From: Shinella zoogloeoides
Lineage (GTDB): Bacteria; Pseudomonadota; Alphaproteobacteria; Rhizobiales; Rhizobiaceae
Length of the DNA: 64,000 nucleotides
Direction of reading: 5' to 3'
NCBI RefSeq assembly: GCF_020883495.1
Contig: NZ_CP086612.1
Coordinates: 124,001-188,000, forward strand
Position 1 is the first letter of the stretch. Each line of letters begins with the position of its first letter. Made by a program: the position numbers and the translations under genes. The notes beneath the pieces are model-generated. The model did no database searches. It was not told the DNA's origin and saw nothing but the letters and a program-made list of their open reading frames with translations. This document shows positions 29,674-39,960 of this stretch, in pieces.

Positions 29674-31101
29674 ATGGCCACCGGAAAACTCTATATCGGC
29701 CGCCGGGTGCGGGACCTTCGCCAGGCGAACCGGGCGACACAGGCGCAGTTCGCCGAGCGCCTCGGCATTTCCGTCTCCTATCTCAACCAGATCGAGAACA
29801 ACCAGCGCCCCGTCTCGGCCGGCGTGCTGCTGGCGCTGGCGGAGAAATTCCGCATCGACCTTGCCGAGCTTTCCGGGGGCGAGGGCGACCGGCTGGTCTC
29901 GGCGCTGTCGGAAACGCTTTCGGATTCCCTCTTCGACGGCTATGCGCCGAGCCTTCAGGAATTGAAGCTCATCACCCAGAACGCGCCGGGCTTCGCCCAT
30001 GCGCTGATCACCGCGCACCGCGCCTACCGCCACAATTCCGAGCAGCTCGCCAGCATCAACGACACGCTGGGCCGCAGCCTCGCCGCCGTCGAGGCGACGC
30101 CCTACGAGGAGGTGCGCGACTTCTTCCATTTCGTCGACAACTATATCGGCGACCTCGACCTTGCCGCCGAGAAGCTGGCGGGGGAGATCGGCATCGGCGA
30201 GGCCGATCCCGGCCCCATCCTCGCCGCCTATCTGGAGCGGCAATACGGCGTCAGGATCCTGCGCGCGGCCGGGAGCGACGACCTCGTGCGCGCCTACGAT
30301 CCCGCCGCCCGCCTGCTGACGCTGAATTCCTACCTGCCGGCCGCGACCCGCCATTTCCAGATCGCGCTTCAGATCGCCCAGCTCCATGCCGGTTCCATCG
30401 TCGACGCCGTGGCGGCCGGCGCGGGCTTCCGCACCGCCGAGGCGGGCGAAATCTGCCGCATCGGCCTGCACAATTATTTCGCCGGCGCGCTGCTTTTGCC
30501 CTATGGCCGGTTCATGGCGGCGGCGCGCGAGGTGCGGCACGACCTCGACCTGCTCGCCGCCCGCTTCGGCGCGAGCCTCGAACAGGTCTGCCACCGGCTG
30601 TCGACCCTGCAACGGCCGGGCCAGAAGGGCGTTCCGATCTTCTTCGCCCGCATCGACCGGGCCGGCAACATCACCAAGCGCCACAGCGCCACGCGCCTGC
30701 AATTCGCCCGCTTCGGCGCGGCCTGTCCGCTGTGGAACGCCCATCAGGCCTTCGAGAATCCCGGCCGCATCTCCCGCCAGCTCGCCGAGACGCCGGACGG
30801 CGTGCGCTACCTCTGTCTTTCCATGCAGGTCTCGCGCGGCGGGCGGGGCTTCCGCCAGCCGCAGCAGCACTATGCGCTGGCGCTCGGCTGCGAGGTCTCC
30901 CATGCGGAAAGCTTCGTCTATGCCGACGACCTGGACCTTTCCAATGCCGGAGCCTACGACCCGATCGGCATTTCCTGCCGCATCTGCGAGCGCGCCCAAT
31001 GCGCCAGCCGCGCCGTGCCGCCGCTCAAGGGCCGCCTCGTCGTCGAGCACCACACGCGCCGCACCATTCCCTATTCGATCCGGCCGGTGGGGGAGGGCTG
31101 A
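29674..31101 (+). CDS. pccR: Short-chain fatty acyl-CoA regulator (ScfR family)
   Basis: 475 residues. An N-terminal Xre-type helix-turn-helix (about residues 10-65) contains ISVSYLNQIENNQRPVSAGVL; a central ImmA/IrrE-like region and a C-terminal Cys-containing region (ISCRICERAQCASR) follow, as in PccR and RamB proteins. PccR of Rhodobacter activates pccB in response to propionate. Position, divergent from pccB with TTTGCAAA repeats in between, supports the same job. The ATG lies at the very end of the operator cluster and has no obvious ribosome site, consistent with low, autoregulated expression. Confidence 0.9.
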   Translation: MATGKLYIGRRVRDLRQANRATQAQFAERLGISVSYLNQIENNQRPVSAGVLLALAEKFRIDLAELSGGEGDRLVSALSETLSDSLFDGYAPSLQELKLITQNAPGFAHALITAHRAYRHNSEQLASINDTLGRSLAAVEATPYEEVRDFFHFVDNYIGDLDLAAEKLAGEIGIGEADPGPILAAYLERQYGVRILRAAGSDDLVRAYDPAARLLTLNSYLPAATRHFQIALQIAQLHAGSIVDAVAAGAGFRTAEAGEICRIGLHNYFAGALLLPYGRFMAAAREVRHDLDLLAARFGASLEQVCHRLSTLQRPGQKGVPIFFARIDRAGNITKRHSATRLQFARFGAACPLWNAHQAFENPGRISRQLAETPDGVRYLCLSMQVSRGGRGFRQPQQHYALALGCEVSHAESFVYADDLDLSNAGAYDPIGISCRICERAQCASRAVPPLKGRLVVEHHTRRTIPYSIRPVGEG

Positions 31102-31130
31102 GCGGACGGCGGGGGCCTAATCGCCGCCGT

Positions 31131-31144
31131 TTGATCTGGCGCAA
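31131..31144. promoter_or_regulatory. FNR/NnrR-like site upstream of nosR
   Basis: TTGATCTGGCGCAA fits TTG-N8-CAA with a perfect left half TTGAT and a weaker right half CGCAA. CRP/FNR-family regulators (FixK, FnrN, NnrR) use such sites to induce nos genes under low oxygen or nitric oxide. It lies 58 nt before the nosR ATG. Confidence 0.5.
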
Positions 31145-31202
31145 CGACCGCCCGGCCTGAATGCTCCAATGCTCCCGTGACGAACCGCGGGAATGCCTTG
31201 GA

Positions 31203-33368
31203 ATGAAACTCATCCGTCTTGTCCTTCTGCTCTGCGCCGGCCTGCTCCTGGCGGTTCCCGCCCGTGCGGCCTCGGTGCTGCAGGCCTATCTGCCGGCTGT
31301 CACCGCCTCGGACCTCGTGCCGGGCGCGGAAGGCTTCGGCCCGATCCGCGACGATATCGCGGTCGCCCCCGTGCTGAAGGACGGCAAGACGGTGGCCTTC
31401 GTCTTCGTCACCTCGGATTTCGTGGGCACGACCGGCTATTCCGGCAAGCCGATCCACACGCTGGTTGCGGTCGGCACGGATGCGAAGATCCTCGGCGTCA
31501 AGCTGGTCAAGCATTCCGAGCCCATCGTGCTCATCGGCATTCCCGAGGCGAAGGTGAAGGCGCTGGTCGCCGGCTATGCGGGGCTCGACCTCGTGGCCGA
31601 GGCGAAATCCGGCGGCACGGCGCATGAGGTGGACATCATCTCCGGCGCGACCGTGACGGTGATGGTGATCGACGATTCGATCGTCCGCTCGGGGCTGAAG
31701 GTCGCGCGTGCGCTCGGCCTTGGCGGGCTGGCCCCGGAAGCGGAAAATGCCGGTCCCCGTTTCGAGATCGACGCCGAGGCCGTGCCGCCGGCGGACTGGA
31801 CCGAGGCCGAGGGCGACGGCACGCTGCGCCGGCTGTCGCTCGATGTGGGGCAGGTCAACGCCGCCTTTGCCGAGCATCCCGATCCGCGCGCCCGCGAGCG
31901 CGCCATAACCGAGCCGCCGCAGAGCACCTTCATCGACATGCAGGCGGCCCTCGTCTCCATTCCCGCCATCGGCAAGGCGCTGCTCGGCCCGGCCGAGGAG
32001 GCCAACCTGAAGGGCTGGCTGAAGGAGGGCGAGAACGCCATCGCCGTCGTCGGGCGGGGCCTCTATTCCTTCAAGGGCTCGGGCTATGTGCGCGGCGGCA
32101 TCTTCGACCGCATCGTGCTGATCCAGGACGACGTGTCCGTGCGCTTCCGCGACCGCGATCATCGCCGCCTCGGCGGCATCGCGCTGGCCGGCGCGCCGGA
32201 ATTCACCGAGATGGACCTCTTCCGCATTCCGGCGGGCGTCGGCTTCGATCCGGCAAAGCCGTTCCGCATCCAGCTTCTGGCGCAGCGCGAGGTCGGACCG
32301 ATCGAGAAGGTCTTCCACACCTTCGATCTCGGCTACCAGCTTCCGCAGAAGTACCTGCGCGCCGTCGCCGCGCCGGTCAAGGACGTCGCCGTCGCCGCGC
32401 CGCAGGAAGAGGGCACGGCGCAGGCCGATCTCTGGAAGCGCATCTGGCGCGATTCCAAGCTGAAGATCGTCGTGCTCGGCTCCATGCTGGTCGTGCTGAC
32501 GGGCGTGTTCTTCTTCCAGTCCTATGCGGTGAAGAACGCCAAGGGCTTCTATATCTTCCGCATCGCCTTCCTCACGGTCACGCTGGTCTTCCTCGGCTGG
32601 TACGCCAATGCGCAGCTTTCCGTCGTCAACCTGATGGCGCTGTTCGGCAGCCTCGTCAGCGGCTTTAGCTGGCAGGCCTTCCTGCTCGATCCCCTGACCT
32701 TCATCCTCTGGTTCGCCGTCGCCGCCGCGCTGCTCTTCTGGGGGCGGGGGGCCTATTGCGGCTGGCTGTGCCCCTTCGGCGCGCTGCAGGAACTGACCAA
32801 CCAGATCGCCCGCAAGCTGCGCATTCCGCAATGGACCCTGCCCTGGGGCCTGCACGAGCGGCTCTGGCCGGTGAAATACATGATCTTCCTCGGGCTGTTC
32901 GGCGTGTCGCTGATGAGCGTCGAGCAAGCCGAGCACCTGGCCGAGATCGAGCCGTTCAAGACCGCGATCATCCTGAAATTCATCCGCGCCTGGCCCTTCG
33001 TCGCCTATGCTGTCGCGCTTCTGGTCGCCGGCCTCTTCGTCGAGCGGTTCTATTGCCGCTATCTCTGCCCGCTCGGCGCGGCGCTCGCCATCCCTGCGCG
33101 CCTGCGCATGTTCGACTGGCTGAAGCGCTACCACGAATGCGGAAATCCCTGCCAGACCTGCGCGATCCAGTGCCCCGTGCAGGCCATCCACAAGACCGGC
33201 GAGATCAACCCGAACGAGTGCATCAACTGCCTGCACTGTCAGGTGCTCTACCAGTCCGAAAGCGTGTGCCCCGTCGTGATCAAGAAGATGAAGTCGCGCG
33301 CCAAGCTTGCGGCCAGCCCCGGCGGCGCGCCGATCCACCAGCAACCCACAGCAAAAGTCCAACCGTAA
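31203..33368 (+). CDS. nosR: NosR, flavin/iron-sulfur membrane protein for N2O respiration
   Basis: 721 residues. A signal-anchor is followed by a periplasmic FMN-binding domain; D144-I-I-S-G-A-T150 matches the motif in which Thr is flavinylated by an ApbE-like enzyme. About six membrane helices lie between residues 410 and 620 with cytoplasmic [12 protein letters not shown] and [11 protein letters not shown]. Two 4Fe-4S motifs close the protein ([13 protein letters not shown] and CINCLHC...CP). It passes electrons toward NosZ and is needed for nosZ expression. The start at 31203 gives a clean signal sequence; an upstream ATG at 31161 is possible but adds no recognisable sequence. Confidence 0.92.
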   Translation: MKLIRLVLLLCAGLLLAVPARAASVLQAYLPAVTASDLVPGAEGFGPIRDDIAVAPVLKDGKTVAFVFVTSDFVGTTGYSGKPIHTLVAVGTDAKILGVKLVKHSEPIVLIGIPEAKVKALVAGYAGLDLVAEAKSGGTAHEVDIISGATVTVMVIDDSIVRSGLKVARALGLGGLAPEAENAGPRFEIDAEAVPPADWTEAEGDGTLRRLSLDVGQVNAAFAEHPDPRARERAITEPPQSTFIDMQAALVSIPAIGKALLGPAEEANLKGWLKEGENAIAVVGRGLYSFKGSGYVRGGIFDRIVLIQDDVSVRFRDRDHRRLGGIALAGAPEFTEMDLFRIPAGVGFDPAKPFRIQLLAQREVGPIEKVFHTFDLGYQLPQKYLRAVAAPVKDVAVAAPQEEGTAQADLWKRIWRDSKLKIVVLGSMLVVLTGVFFFQSYAVKNAKGFYIFRIAFLTVTLVFLGWYANAQLSVVNLMALFGSLVSGFSWQAFLLDPLTFILWFAVAAALLFWGRGAYCGWLCPFGALQELTNQIARKLRIPQWTLPWGLHERLWPVKYMIFLGLFGVSLMSVEQAEHLAEIEPFKTAIILKFIRAWPFVAYAVALLVAGLFVERFYCRYLCPLGAALAIPARLRMFDWLKRYHECGNPCQTCAIQCPVQAIHKTGEINPNECINCLHCQVLYQSESVCPVVIKKMKSRAKLAASPGGAPIHQQPTAKVQP

Positions 33369-33379
33369 AGGAGCCGACC

Positions 33380-35311
33380 ATGGAAACGAAGGAAAACAAG
33401 GGACTGAGCCGCCGTGCGCTGTTCAGCGCCACCGCGGGCAGCGCGGTTCTCGCCGGCGCGATGGGGCCGGCCGCGCTCGGCCTCGGCGCTGCCGGCCTGG
33501 CGACAACGGCCCATGCCGCCTCCGCGGGAGCCGACGGCTCCGTCGCGCCCGGCAAGCTCGACGATTATTACGGCTTCTGGTCCTCCGGCCAGTCGGGCGA
33601 GATGCGCATCCTCGGCATTCCCTCGATGCGCGAGCTGATGCGCGTGCCGGTGTTCAACCGATGCTCGGCCACCGGCTGGGGCCAGACGAACGAATCCGTC
33701 CACATCCACCAGCGCACGATGACGGAGAAGACGAAGAAACAGCTCGCCGCCAACGGCAAGAAGATCCACGACAACGGCGACCTGCACCACGTCCACATGT
33801 CCTTCACCGAAGGCAAGTACGACGGCCGCTATCTCTTCATGAACGACAAGGCCAATACGCGCGTGGCGCGCGTGCGCTGCGACGTGATGAAGACCGACGC
33901 CATCCTGGAAATCCCGAACGCCAAGGGCATCCACGGCCTGCGCCCGCAGAAGTGGCCGCGCTCCAACTACGTCTTCTGCAACGGCGAGGACGAAGCGCCG
34001 CTCAACAATGACGGCTCGACCATGAAGGACGTGTCGACCTATGTGAACATCTTCACCGCCGTTGACGCCGACAAGTGGGAAGTCGCCTGGCAGGTGCAGG
34101 TCTCGGGCAACCTCGACAACTGCGACGCCGACTACGAGGGCAAATGGGCCTTCTCCACCAGCTACAACTCGGAAATGGGCATGTCGCTGGAAGAGATGAC
34201 CAAGTCCGAGATGGACCATGTCGTCGTCTTCAACCTCGCCGAGATCGAGAAGGCCATCGCGGCCGGCAAGTACGAGGAGGTCAACGGCGTCAAGGTGCTC
34301 GACGGGCGCAAGGAGGCGAAATCCCTCTTCACCCGCTACATCCCCATCGCCAACAACCCGCACGGCTGCAACATGGCGCCGGACAAGAAGCACCTGTGCA
34401 TCGGCGGCAAGCTCTCGCCGACCGTCACCGTGCTCGACGTCACGAAGTTCGACGCGCTGTTCTATGACAATGCCGAGCCGCGCAGCGCCGTGGTGGCGGA
34501 ACCGGAACTGGGCCTCGGCCCGCTCCACACCGCCTTCGACGGCCGCGGCAACGCCTATACCTCGCTCTTCCTCGACAGCCAGGTGGTGAAGTGGAACATC
34601 GAGGAGGCCGTGCGCGCCTATGCCGGGGAGAAGGTCAACCCGATCAAGGACAAGCTGGACGTGCAGTACCAGCCCGGCCACCTCAAGACCGTGATGGGCG
34701 AAACGCTGGACGCTTCCAACGACTGGATGGTGTGCCTGTGCAAATTCTCCAAGGACCGCTTCCTCAATGTCGGCCCGCTGAAGCCGGAGAACGACCAGCT
34801 CATCGACATTTCCGGCGACAAGATGAAGCTGGTGCATGACGGCCCGAACTTCGCCGAGCCGCACGACGCCATCGCGGTTTCGCCCTCGATCCTGCCGAAC
34901 ATCCGCTCCGTCTGGGATCGTCAGGACCGGATGTGGGCCGAGACGCGCAAGCAGGCCGAAGCCGACGGCGTCAATATCGACGAATGGACCGACGCGGTGA
35001 TCCGCGACGGCAACAAGGTGCGCGTCTACATGACCTCGGTCGCGCCGAGCTTCAGCGTGTCGGACTTCACCGTCAAGGAAGGCGACGAGGTTACGGTCAT
35101 CGTCACCAATCTCGACGAGATCGACGACCTGACGCACGGCTTCACCATGGGCAACCATGGCGTGGCGATGGAGATCAGCCCGCAGCAGACCAGCTCCGTC
35201 ACCTTCGTCGCCGCCAACAAGGGCGTTTACTGGTACTATTGCCAGTGGTTCTGCCATGCCCTGCACATGGAGATGCGCGGTCGCATGTTCGTGGAACCGG
35301 CGGACGCCTGA
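33380..35311 (+). CDS. nosZ: Nitrous oxide reductase, clade I
   Basis: 643 residues. A twin-arginine signal (LSRRALF, residues 9-15) marks Tat export of the folded copper enzyme and thus clade I. The beta-propeller carries the CuZ His cluster DLHHVHM (H136, H137, H139). The C-terminal cupredoxin domain has the CuA set C621, W623, C625, H629, M632 with an upstream His in THGFTM. It reduces N2O to N2 in the periplasm. The start ATG follows AAAGGAGCC, an excellent ribosome site, 11 nt after nosR. Confidence 0.97.
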   Translation: METKENKGLSRRALFSATAGSAVLAGAMGPAALGLGAAGLATTAHAASAGADGSVAPGKLDDYYGFWSSGQSGEMRILGIPSMRELMRVPVFNRCSATGWGQTNESVHIHQRTMTEKTKKQLAANGKKIHDNGDLHHVHMSFTEGKYDGRYLFMNDKANTRVARVRCDVMKTDAILEIPNAKGIHGLRPQKWPRSNYVFCNGEDEAPLNNDGSTMKDVSTYVNIFTAVDADKWEVAWQVQVSGNLDNCDADYEGKWAFSTSYNSEMGMSLEEMTKSEMDHVVVFNLAEIEKAIAAGKYEEVNGVKVLDGRKEAKSLFTRYIPIANNPHGCNMAPDKKHLCIGGKLSPTVTVLDVTKFDALFYDNAEPRSAVVAEPELGLGPLHTAFDGRGNAYTSLFLDSQVVKWNIEEAVRAYAGEKVNPIKDKLDVQYQPGHLKTVMGETLDASNDWMVCLCKFSKDRFLNVGPLKPENDQLIDISGDKMKLVHDGPNFAEPHDAIAVSPSILPNIRSVWDRQDRMWAETRKQAEADGVNIDEWTDAVIRDGNKVRVYMTSVAPSFSVSDFTVKEGDEVTVIVTNLDEIDDLTHGFTMGNHGVAMEISPQQTSSVTFVAANKGVYWYYCQWFCHALHMEMRGRMFVEPADA

Positions 35312-35314
35312 GCC

Positions 35315-36643
35315 ATGCGCCTGCCCGTTCTCCTGATCGGCCTCTTTCTCGCCTCGCCGCTTTGCGCGGCGGAGCGGGCGGTCGCGCCGGGCGCGGGCAG
35401 CCTCGCCGCAGCCATCGCCGGGGCGTCCCCCGGCGATGTGCTGATGCTGACCGACGGGGCCTATAGCGGCCCCGTCGCCATAGACCGGCCCCTCACCATC
35501 ACCGGCCCGCGCGGGGCGGTGGTGGACGGGCAGGGGCAGGGCAGCGTCGTGACGATTTCCGCGCCCGACGTGACCTTGACGGGTTTCACCGTCACCGGTT
35601 CCGGCCGCGTCAACCAGGACCTCGATTCCGGTGTGAAGATCCTGCAAGGGGCCGACCGCGCGCGCGTGGAAAAGCTGCTCGTTACCGGCAACATGCACGG
35701 CGTCGACGTGCATGGCGGGCGGGACGCGGCGGTCGTCGCCAACGAGATCGTCGGCACCGACAGCCCGCGCATGAACGAGCGCGGCAACGGCATCTATGTC
35801 TGGAACAGCCCCGGCACGCTCTTGGAAAACAACGTCATCCGTTTCGGCCGCGACGGCATCTTCTCCAATGCCAGCGCCGACAGCATCTATCGCGGCAACA
35901 TCATGCGCGACCTGCGCTTTGCCGTGCATTTCATGTATACCCGCAACACCGAGGTTTCCGGCAACATCTCCATCGGCAACCATCTCGGCTTCGCCATCAT
36001 GTTCTCCAACAAGGCGAAGATCCTGAACAATCTCAGCCTCGGCGACCGCGAGCACGGGCTGATGCTGAACTATGCCAACAATGCCGACGTCACCGGCAAT
36101 CTGGTGCGTGGCGGCGCGCGCAAGTGCCTCTTCATCTACAACGCCCACAAGAACCTCATCTGGAACAACCGTTTCGAGGGCTGCGGCATCGGCATTCATT
36201 TCACGGCGGGGTCGGAGAAGAACGTGCTGACCGGCAACGCCTTCATCGCCAATCGCGAGCAGGTGAAATATGTCGGCACCCGCAATATGGAATGGAGCCA
36301 TGAGGGCAGGGGCAATTTCTGGTCCGATCACCCGGCCTTCGACCTCAACGGCGACGGCATCGCCGACAGCTTCTACCGTCCCAACGACCTGATGGACCAG
36401 ATTCTCTGGTCGCAGCCGGCGGCAAGCCTCCTCATCGGCTCGCCCGCCGTGCAGCTCGTGCGCTGGAGCCAGCGGGACTTTCCCGCCACGCTGCCCGGCG
36501 GCGTGCGCGACAGCGCGCCGCTGATGCGGCCCCTCACCATACCCGTCCCGCCCGACGTCCTCGCCTATGAGGCCGAGGTCGCCGGCCGCTGGGCCGAAGG
36601 AAATTACGATGACACCGACACTGACAATCTCTCGGCTCACTAA
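35315..36643 (+). CDS. nosD: NosD, periplasmic CuZ-site assembly protein
   Basis: 442 residues with a signal peptide ending near LCA-AE. The body is a right-handed parallel beta-helix of CASH/PbH1 repeats, visible as recurring V-x-G-N and short N-containing turns (VTGNMHGVDV, VSGNISIGNHLGF, VTGNLVRGG). It works with the NosFY transporter to supply sulfur for the CuZ centre of NosZ and receives copper from NosL. It begins 3 nt after nosZ and its end overlaps nosF by 35 nt. Confidence 0.93.
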   Translation: MRLPVLLIGLFLASPLCAAERAVAPGAGSLAAAIAGASPGDVLMLTDGAYSGPVAIDRPLTITGPRGAVVDGQGQGSVVTISAPDVTLTGFTVTGSGRVNQDLDSGVKILQGADRARVEKLLVTGNMHGVDVHGGRDAAVVANEIVGTDSPRMNERGNGIYVWNSPGTLLENNVIRFGRDGIFSNASADSIYRGNIMRDLRFAVHFMYTRNTEVSGNISIGNHLGFAIMFSNKAKILNNLSLGDREHGLMLNYANNADVTGNLVRGGARKCLFIYNAHKNLIWNNRFEGCGIGIHFTAGSEKNVLTGNAFIANREQVKYVGTRNMEWSHEGRGNFWSDHPAFDLNGDGIADSFYRPNDLMDQILWSQPAASLLIGSPAVQLVRWSQRDFPATLPGGVRDSAPLMRPLTIPVPPDVLAYEAEVAGRWAEGNYDDTDTDNLSAH

Positions 36644-37508
36644 ACGCTTCGGCGAGGTGGAAGCCCTGAAGGACGTTTCGCTGGTGCTGGAGGCGGGGCG
36701 GCGTGCGGCGCTGCTCGGCCATAACGGCGCGGGCAAGTCGACGATGATGAAAATCATCCTCGGCCTCATTTCCCATGACGGCGGCGCGGTCTCGGTCTGC
36801 GGCGCTGCGCCCGGCTCGCCGGCCGCGCGGGGGCAGGTCGCCTATCTGCCGGAAAACGTCGCCTTCCACCCGGCGCTGACGGGCGAGGAGCAGGTGCGCC
36901 ACTATCTGTCGCTGCGCGGCGAAAGCCCGAAACAGGCTATGACGCTGCTGGCCCGCGTCGGGCTGGAAAAGGCCGCGCGCCGCAGGATCGGCACCTATTC
37001 CAAGGGCATGCGCCAGCGCGTGGGCCTTGCCCAGACGCTGATCGGCCGCCCGCGCCTTCTGGTGCTGGACGAGCCGACCTCCGGCCTCGACCCGGTGTCG
37101 CGCCGCGATTTCTACGACCTGCTCGACGGCCTTTCCGCCGAGGGAACCGCGATCCTGCTCTCCTCCCACGTCCTGACCGAAGTGGAAGCCCGCACCGACA
37201 GCATCCTCATCCTTTCCGGCGGTGCGCTGGTGGCGGAGGGCACGCTGGCGGAGCTGCGCGCCCGCGCAGCGCTGCCCGTCGCGCTTCTCGCCCGCCCGGC
37301 GGAGGGCCATGCGCCCGCGCTGGCGGCCGCCTTTCCGGAAGCCTCCACCGGGCCGGACGGCCTGCTTCGCCTCTCCTGCGCGCAGGCGGAAAAGCTGCCG
37401 CTTCTCGCCCGCCTCACGGCGCTCGGCGGCGCGCTCGCCGATCTCGAGGTGATCCCGCCGAGCCTCGAGGACATCTACAGCCATTTCAGCCGGAGGGACG
37501 GACAATGA
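36609..37508 (+). CDS. nosF: NosF, ATP-binding subunit of the Nos maturation ABC transporter
   Basis: 299 residues. Walker A GHNGAGKS near residue 38, signature YSKGMRQR and Walker B LLVLDEPTSGLDP. A ~90-residue C-terminal extension after the ATPase core is normal for NosF. It drives NosDFY in CuZ assembly. The ATG at 36609 lies 35 nt inside nosD and the stop overlaps nosY by 4 nt. Confidence 0.93.
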   Translation: MTPTLTISRLTKRFGEVEALKDVSLVLEAGRRAALLGHNGAGKSTMMKIILGLISHDGGAVSVCGAAPGSPAARGQVAYLPENVAFHPALTGEEQVRHYLSLRGESPKQAMTLLARVGLEKAARRRIGTYSKGMRQRVGLAQTLIGRPRLLVLDEPTSGLDPVSRRDFYDLLDGLSAEGTAILLSSHVLTEVEARTDSILILSGGALVAEGTLAELRARAALPVALLARPAEGHAPALAAAFPEASTGPDGLLRLSCAQAEKLPLLARLTALGGALADLEVIPPSLEDIYSHFSRRDGQ

Positions 37509-38326
37509 GCCGCATCCTCGCCACGGCGGCCAGCGAATTCCGCATCGCCTTCCGCAACCGCTGGGTCTCGATCGCGACCGGCATGATGGTGCTGTTCGCG
37601 CTGGTGCTCGCCGCCGCGGGCGCAGCGCCCACCGGCGATGTCGGTGTCGACCGGCTCTCCGTCACGGTCGCCTCGCTCACCTCGCTTGCCGTCTATCTGG
37701 TGCCGCTGCTGGCGCTGCTGATGAGCTTCGACGCGGTGGCGGGCGAGGTGGAGCGCGGCACGCTGCCGCTGCTTCTGACCTATCCCGTCTCGCGCCTCGA
37801 AATCCTGCTCGGCAAGCTGGCCGCGCATCTGGCGATCCTCGCGCTCGCCGTCACGCTCGGCTATGGCGCGGCCGCGCTGGTGGCCGTGCTGTCCGATCCG
37901 GCGGCAATCGCCGGCCTTGGCGCGCTGTGGCGGCTGATCTGGTCCTCGGTGCTGCTGGGCGCGACCTTCCTCGGTGCGGGTTATGCGCTCTCCGCGCTGG
38001 CGCGCCGTCCCTCGGGGGCGGCGGGCTTCGCCATCGCCCTCTGGCTCGTCGCGGTGGTGCTCTACGACCTTGCGCTCCTCGCGCTGATCGTCACCGACGG
38101 GGGCGGAGCCTTCACGACGCAGGCGTTGCCCGTGGCGCTGCTGGCCAACCCGGCCGACGCCTTCCGCGTCTTCAACCTTTCCGCCGCCGAGGCCGTGGCG
38201 GTGGCCGGCGGCATCGGCGGGGCGGCAAGCGCCATCCCGCTCTGGCAATCGGCGGCCTCACTCTTCCTCTGGCCGCTCCTCGCCATCATGCTCGCCGTCA
38301 GCGCCTTCCGGAAGGTGACGCCATGA
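37505..38326 (+). CDS. nosY: NosY, membrane subunit of the Nos maturation ABC transporter
   Basis: 273 residues with about six hydrophobic segments of the ABC-2 type. An N-terminal amphipathic stretch (ASEFRIAFRNRWV) is followed by helices, the segment AVAGEVERGTLPLLLTYPVSR, and a last helix near the C terminus. It forms the transmembrane part of NosDFY. Overlaps of 4 nt link it to nosF upstream and nosL downstream. Confidence 0.92.
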   Translation: MSRILATAASEFRIAFRNRWVSIATGMMVLFALVLAAAGAAPTGDVGVDRLSVTVASLTSLAVYLVPLLALLMSFDAVAGEVERGTLPLLLTYPVSRLEILLGKLAAHLAILALAVTLGYGAAALVAVLSDPAAIAGLGALWRLIWSSVLLGATFLGAGYALSALARRPSGAAGFAIALWLVAVVLYDLALLALIVTDGGGAFTTQALPVALLANPADAFRVFNLSAAEAVAVAGGIGGAASAIPLWQSAASLFLWPLLAIMLAVSAFRKVTP

Positions 38327-38907
38327 GACACCGTGTTCTCCCCCTGCTGCTCGCGGCGGCCCTCACGCTGCTTTCCGCCTGCAAGGAAGAGGTGGCGCAG
38401 AATACCGCGCCGCAGGACATGACGCCGGAAACCCTCGGCCATTACTGCCAGATGAACCTGCTGGAGCATCCCGGCCCCAAGGCGCAGGTCTTCCTCGAGG
38501 GCAGTTCCGCGCCGTTGTTCTTCAGCCAGGTGCGCGACGCCATCGCCTATATGCGCGCGCCCGAGCAGGTCGCGCCGATCCTCGCCGTCTATGTCAACGA
38601 CATGGGCCGGGCGGGGGCGACATGGGAAAAGCCCGGCGACGGCAACTGGATTCCCGCCGCCGCTGCCTTCTATGTCGTCGGCTCGGCGCGCGAGGGCGGC
38701 ATGGGCGCGCCGGAGACGGTGCCCTTCTCCACCCGGGAAAGCGCTGAGGCCTTCGCCCTCACGGAGGGCGGCCGGGTGCTGGCGCTTGCCGATATTGCCG
38801 ATGACATGGTTCTCGCGCCGGTGGAGACCGGCGGGGACCCGGGGAGCGAGGACGACGCCGATTTCGACGGTCGCCTGCGCGCCCTTCCCAACAAAGCCGG
38901 AGGTTGA
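38323..38907 (+). CDS. nosL: NosL, copper chaperone lipoprotein
   Basis: 194 residues. The signal ends in the lipobox LLSAC with lipidated Cys20. HYCQMNL a little further on supplies the Cys and Met that bind Cu(I) in NosL. It delivers copper to NosD/NosZ at the periplasmic face of the membrane. The acidic C-terminal tail (GSEDDADFDG) lies beyond the usual domain. It overlaps nosY by 4 nt. Confidence 0.92.
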   Translation: MRHRVLPLLLAAALTLLSACKEEVAQNTAPQDMTPETLGHYCQMNLLEHPGPKAQVFLEGSSAPLFFSQVRDAIAYMRAPEQVAPILAVYVNDMGRAGATWEKPGDGNWIPAAAAFYVVGSAREGGMGAPETVPFSTRESAEAFALTEGGRVLALADIADDMVLAPVETGGDPGSEDDADFDGRLRALPNKAGG

Positions 38908-38910
38908 ACC

Positions 38911-39822
38911 ATGGCCCTGACCCGCCGCCGCCTGATCACGATTTCCGCCGCAATGGCGCTGCTGCCCGCCGTCGCCCGCGCGGGGCGGGGAACCACCCGC
39001 CAATGGACCGGGCAGGCGCTCGGCGCGCGCGCCTCCATCCGGCTCGACCACCCGGACGGCGAGGCCATCGCCGCCCGCGCCATGGCCGAGATCGACCGGC
39101 TGGAGAACATCCTCAGCCTCTACCGGCCGGAAAGCGCCCTGTCGCGGCTGAACCGCGACGGCCATCTCGACGCCCCGCCCTTCGAATTGCTGGAATGCCT
39201 GTCGCTCGCCGGCGCGGTGCATCGCGCAAGCGGCGGACGGTTTGATCCGACCGTGCAGCCGCTCTGGGCGCTCTGGGCCGAGGCCGCCGCGAACGGCGGG
39301 CGGCCCGATGCCGGAGCCGTCGAGGCGACGCGCCGCCGGACCGGCTGGGACAAGGTGCGCCTCGACGCGGCGGCCATCGCCCTTTCGCCCGGCACGGCGC
39401 TGACGCTGAACGGCATCGGCCAGGGCTATGTCGCCGACCGCGTCGCCGCGCTGCTGGAAGCCGAAGGGCTGACCGACATTCTCGTCGACACCGGCGAGCT
39501 GCGCGCCCTTGGCGGCGCGCCGGACGGCGGGGACTGGCCGGTTCGGCTGGAAACCGGCGAACGCCTGCGGCTGCGCCAGCGCGCGCTCGCCACCTCCGCC
39601 CCCCTCGGCACGACCTTCGATCAGGCCGGGCGGGACGGCCATATCCTCGACCCCGCGACCGGGCGGCCGACGCCCGCGCAATGGCGCGCCGTCTCGATCT
39701 CCGCCCCCTCGGCGGCCATCGCCGACGCGCTGGCGACCGCCGCCTGCCTCGTCTCCGACCGGGCGGGGATAGACGCCATGGCCGCATCCTTCGACGGCGC
39801 GCGTGTCGAGGCGTGCGTCTGA
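38911..39822 (+). CDS. nosX: NosX, ApbE-type FAD:protein FMN transferase
   Basis: 303 residues. An N-terminal Tat-like TRRRLI motif and signal lead to an ApbE domain: ALGARASIRL, LSLYRPESALSRLN, FDPTVQPLWALW, LNGIGQGYVADRV and DTGELRALG, the last including the metal-binding area. It attaches FMN to the NosR threonine in the periplasm. Placement at the end of nosRZDFYLX is the alphaproteobacterial order. It begins 3 nt after nosL. Confidence 0.92.
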   Translation: MALTRRRLITISAAMALLPAVARAGRGTTRQWTGQALGARASIRLDHPDGEAIAARAMAEIDRLENILSLYRPESALSRLNRDGHLDAPPFELLECLSLAGAVHRASGGRFDPTVQPLWALWAEAAANGGRPDAGAVEATRRRTGWDKVRLDAAAIALSPGTALTLNGIGQGYVADRVAALLEAEGLTDILVDTGELRALGGAPDGGDWPVRLETGERLRLRQRALATSAPLGTTFDQAGRDGHILDPATGRPTPAQWRAVSISAPSAAIADALATAACLVSDRAGIDAMAASFDGARVEACV

Positions 39823-39859
39823 GGCGTCTTCGGCCTCTGCGTCCAGCGCATTCTCCACA

Positions 39860-39960
39860 GAGTTTGCGCTGGAACAAACTCCGGACAAAGAAACCGGCCC
39901 CGCGGCCTCCTCCCTGACCGGGAGCGTTGACATGCTCCCCGCGCGATACTCTACATGTAG
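39860..39960 (+). promoter_or_regulatory. nrdD control region with FNR-like site, promoter and NrdR-like palindrome
   Basis: The 326-nt gap between nosX and nrdD holds several signals. GAGTTTG (39860-39866) and CAAACTC (39875-39881) are perfect 7-bp arms around 8 bases and contain TTG-N8-CAA (39864-39877), an FNR-family-like site. GGGAGC (39920-39925) and GCTCCC (39934-39939) form a second inverted repeat that could end the nos message. TTGACA (39927-39932) could be a -35 element. CTACATGTAG (39951-39960) fits the core of the NrdR box. From 39961 to 40148 only a short GGCCGCG/CGCGGCC hairpin (40081-40096) is seen. Confidence 0.4.

Noticed and set aside
31071..33362. A 763-codon minus-strand frame opposite nosR
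   Set aside because: NosR on the plus strand explains the region fully; the antisense product is low-complexity and has no family motif.
33248..36769. A 1173-codon minus-strand open frame across nosZ and nosD
   Set aside because: The plus strand encodes complete, motif-bearing NosZ and NosD; the antisense frame is His/Asp/Gly/Val-biased as expected of a GC-rich shadow.
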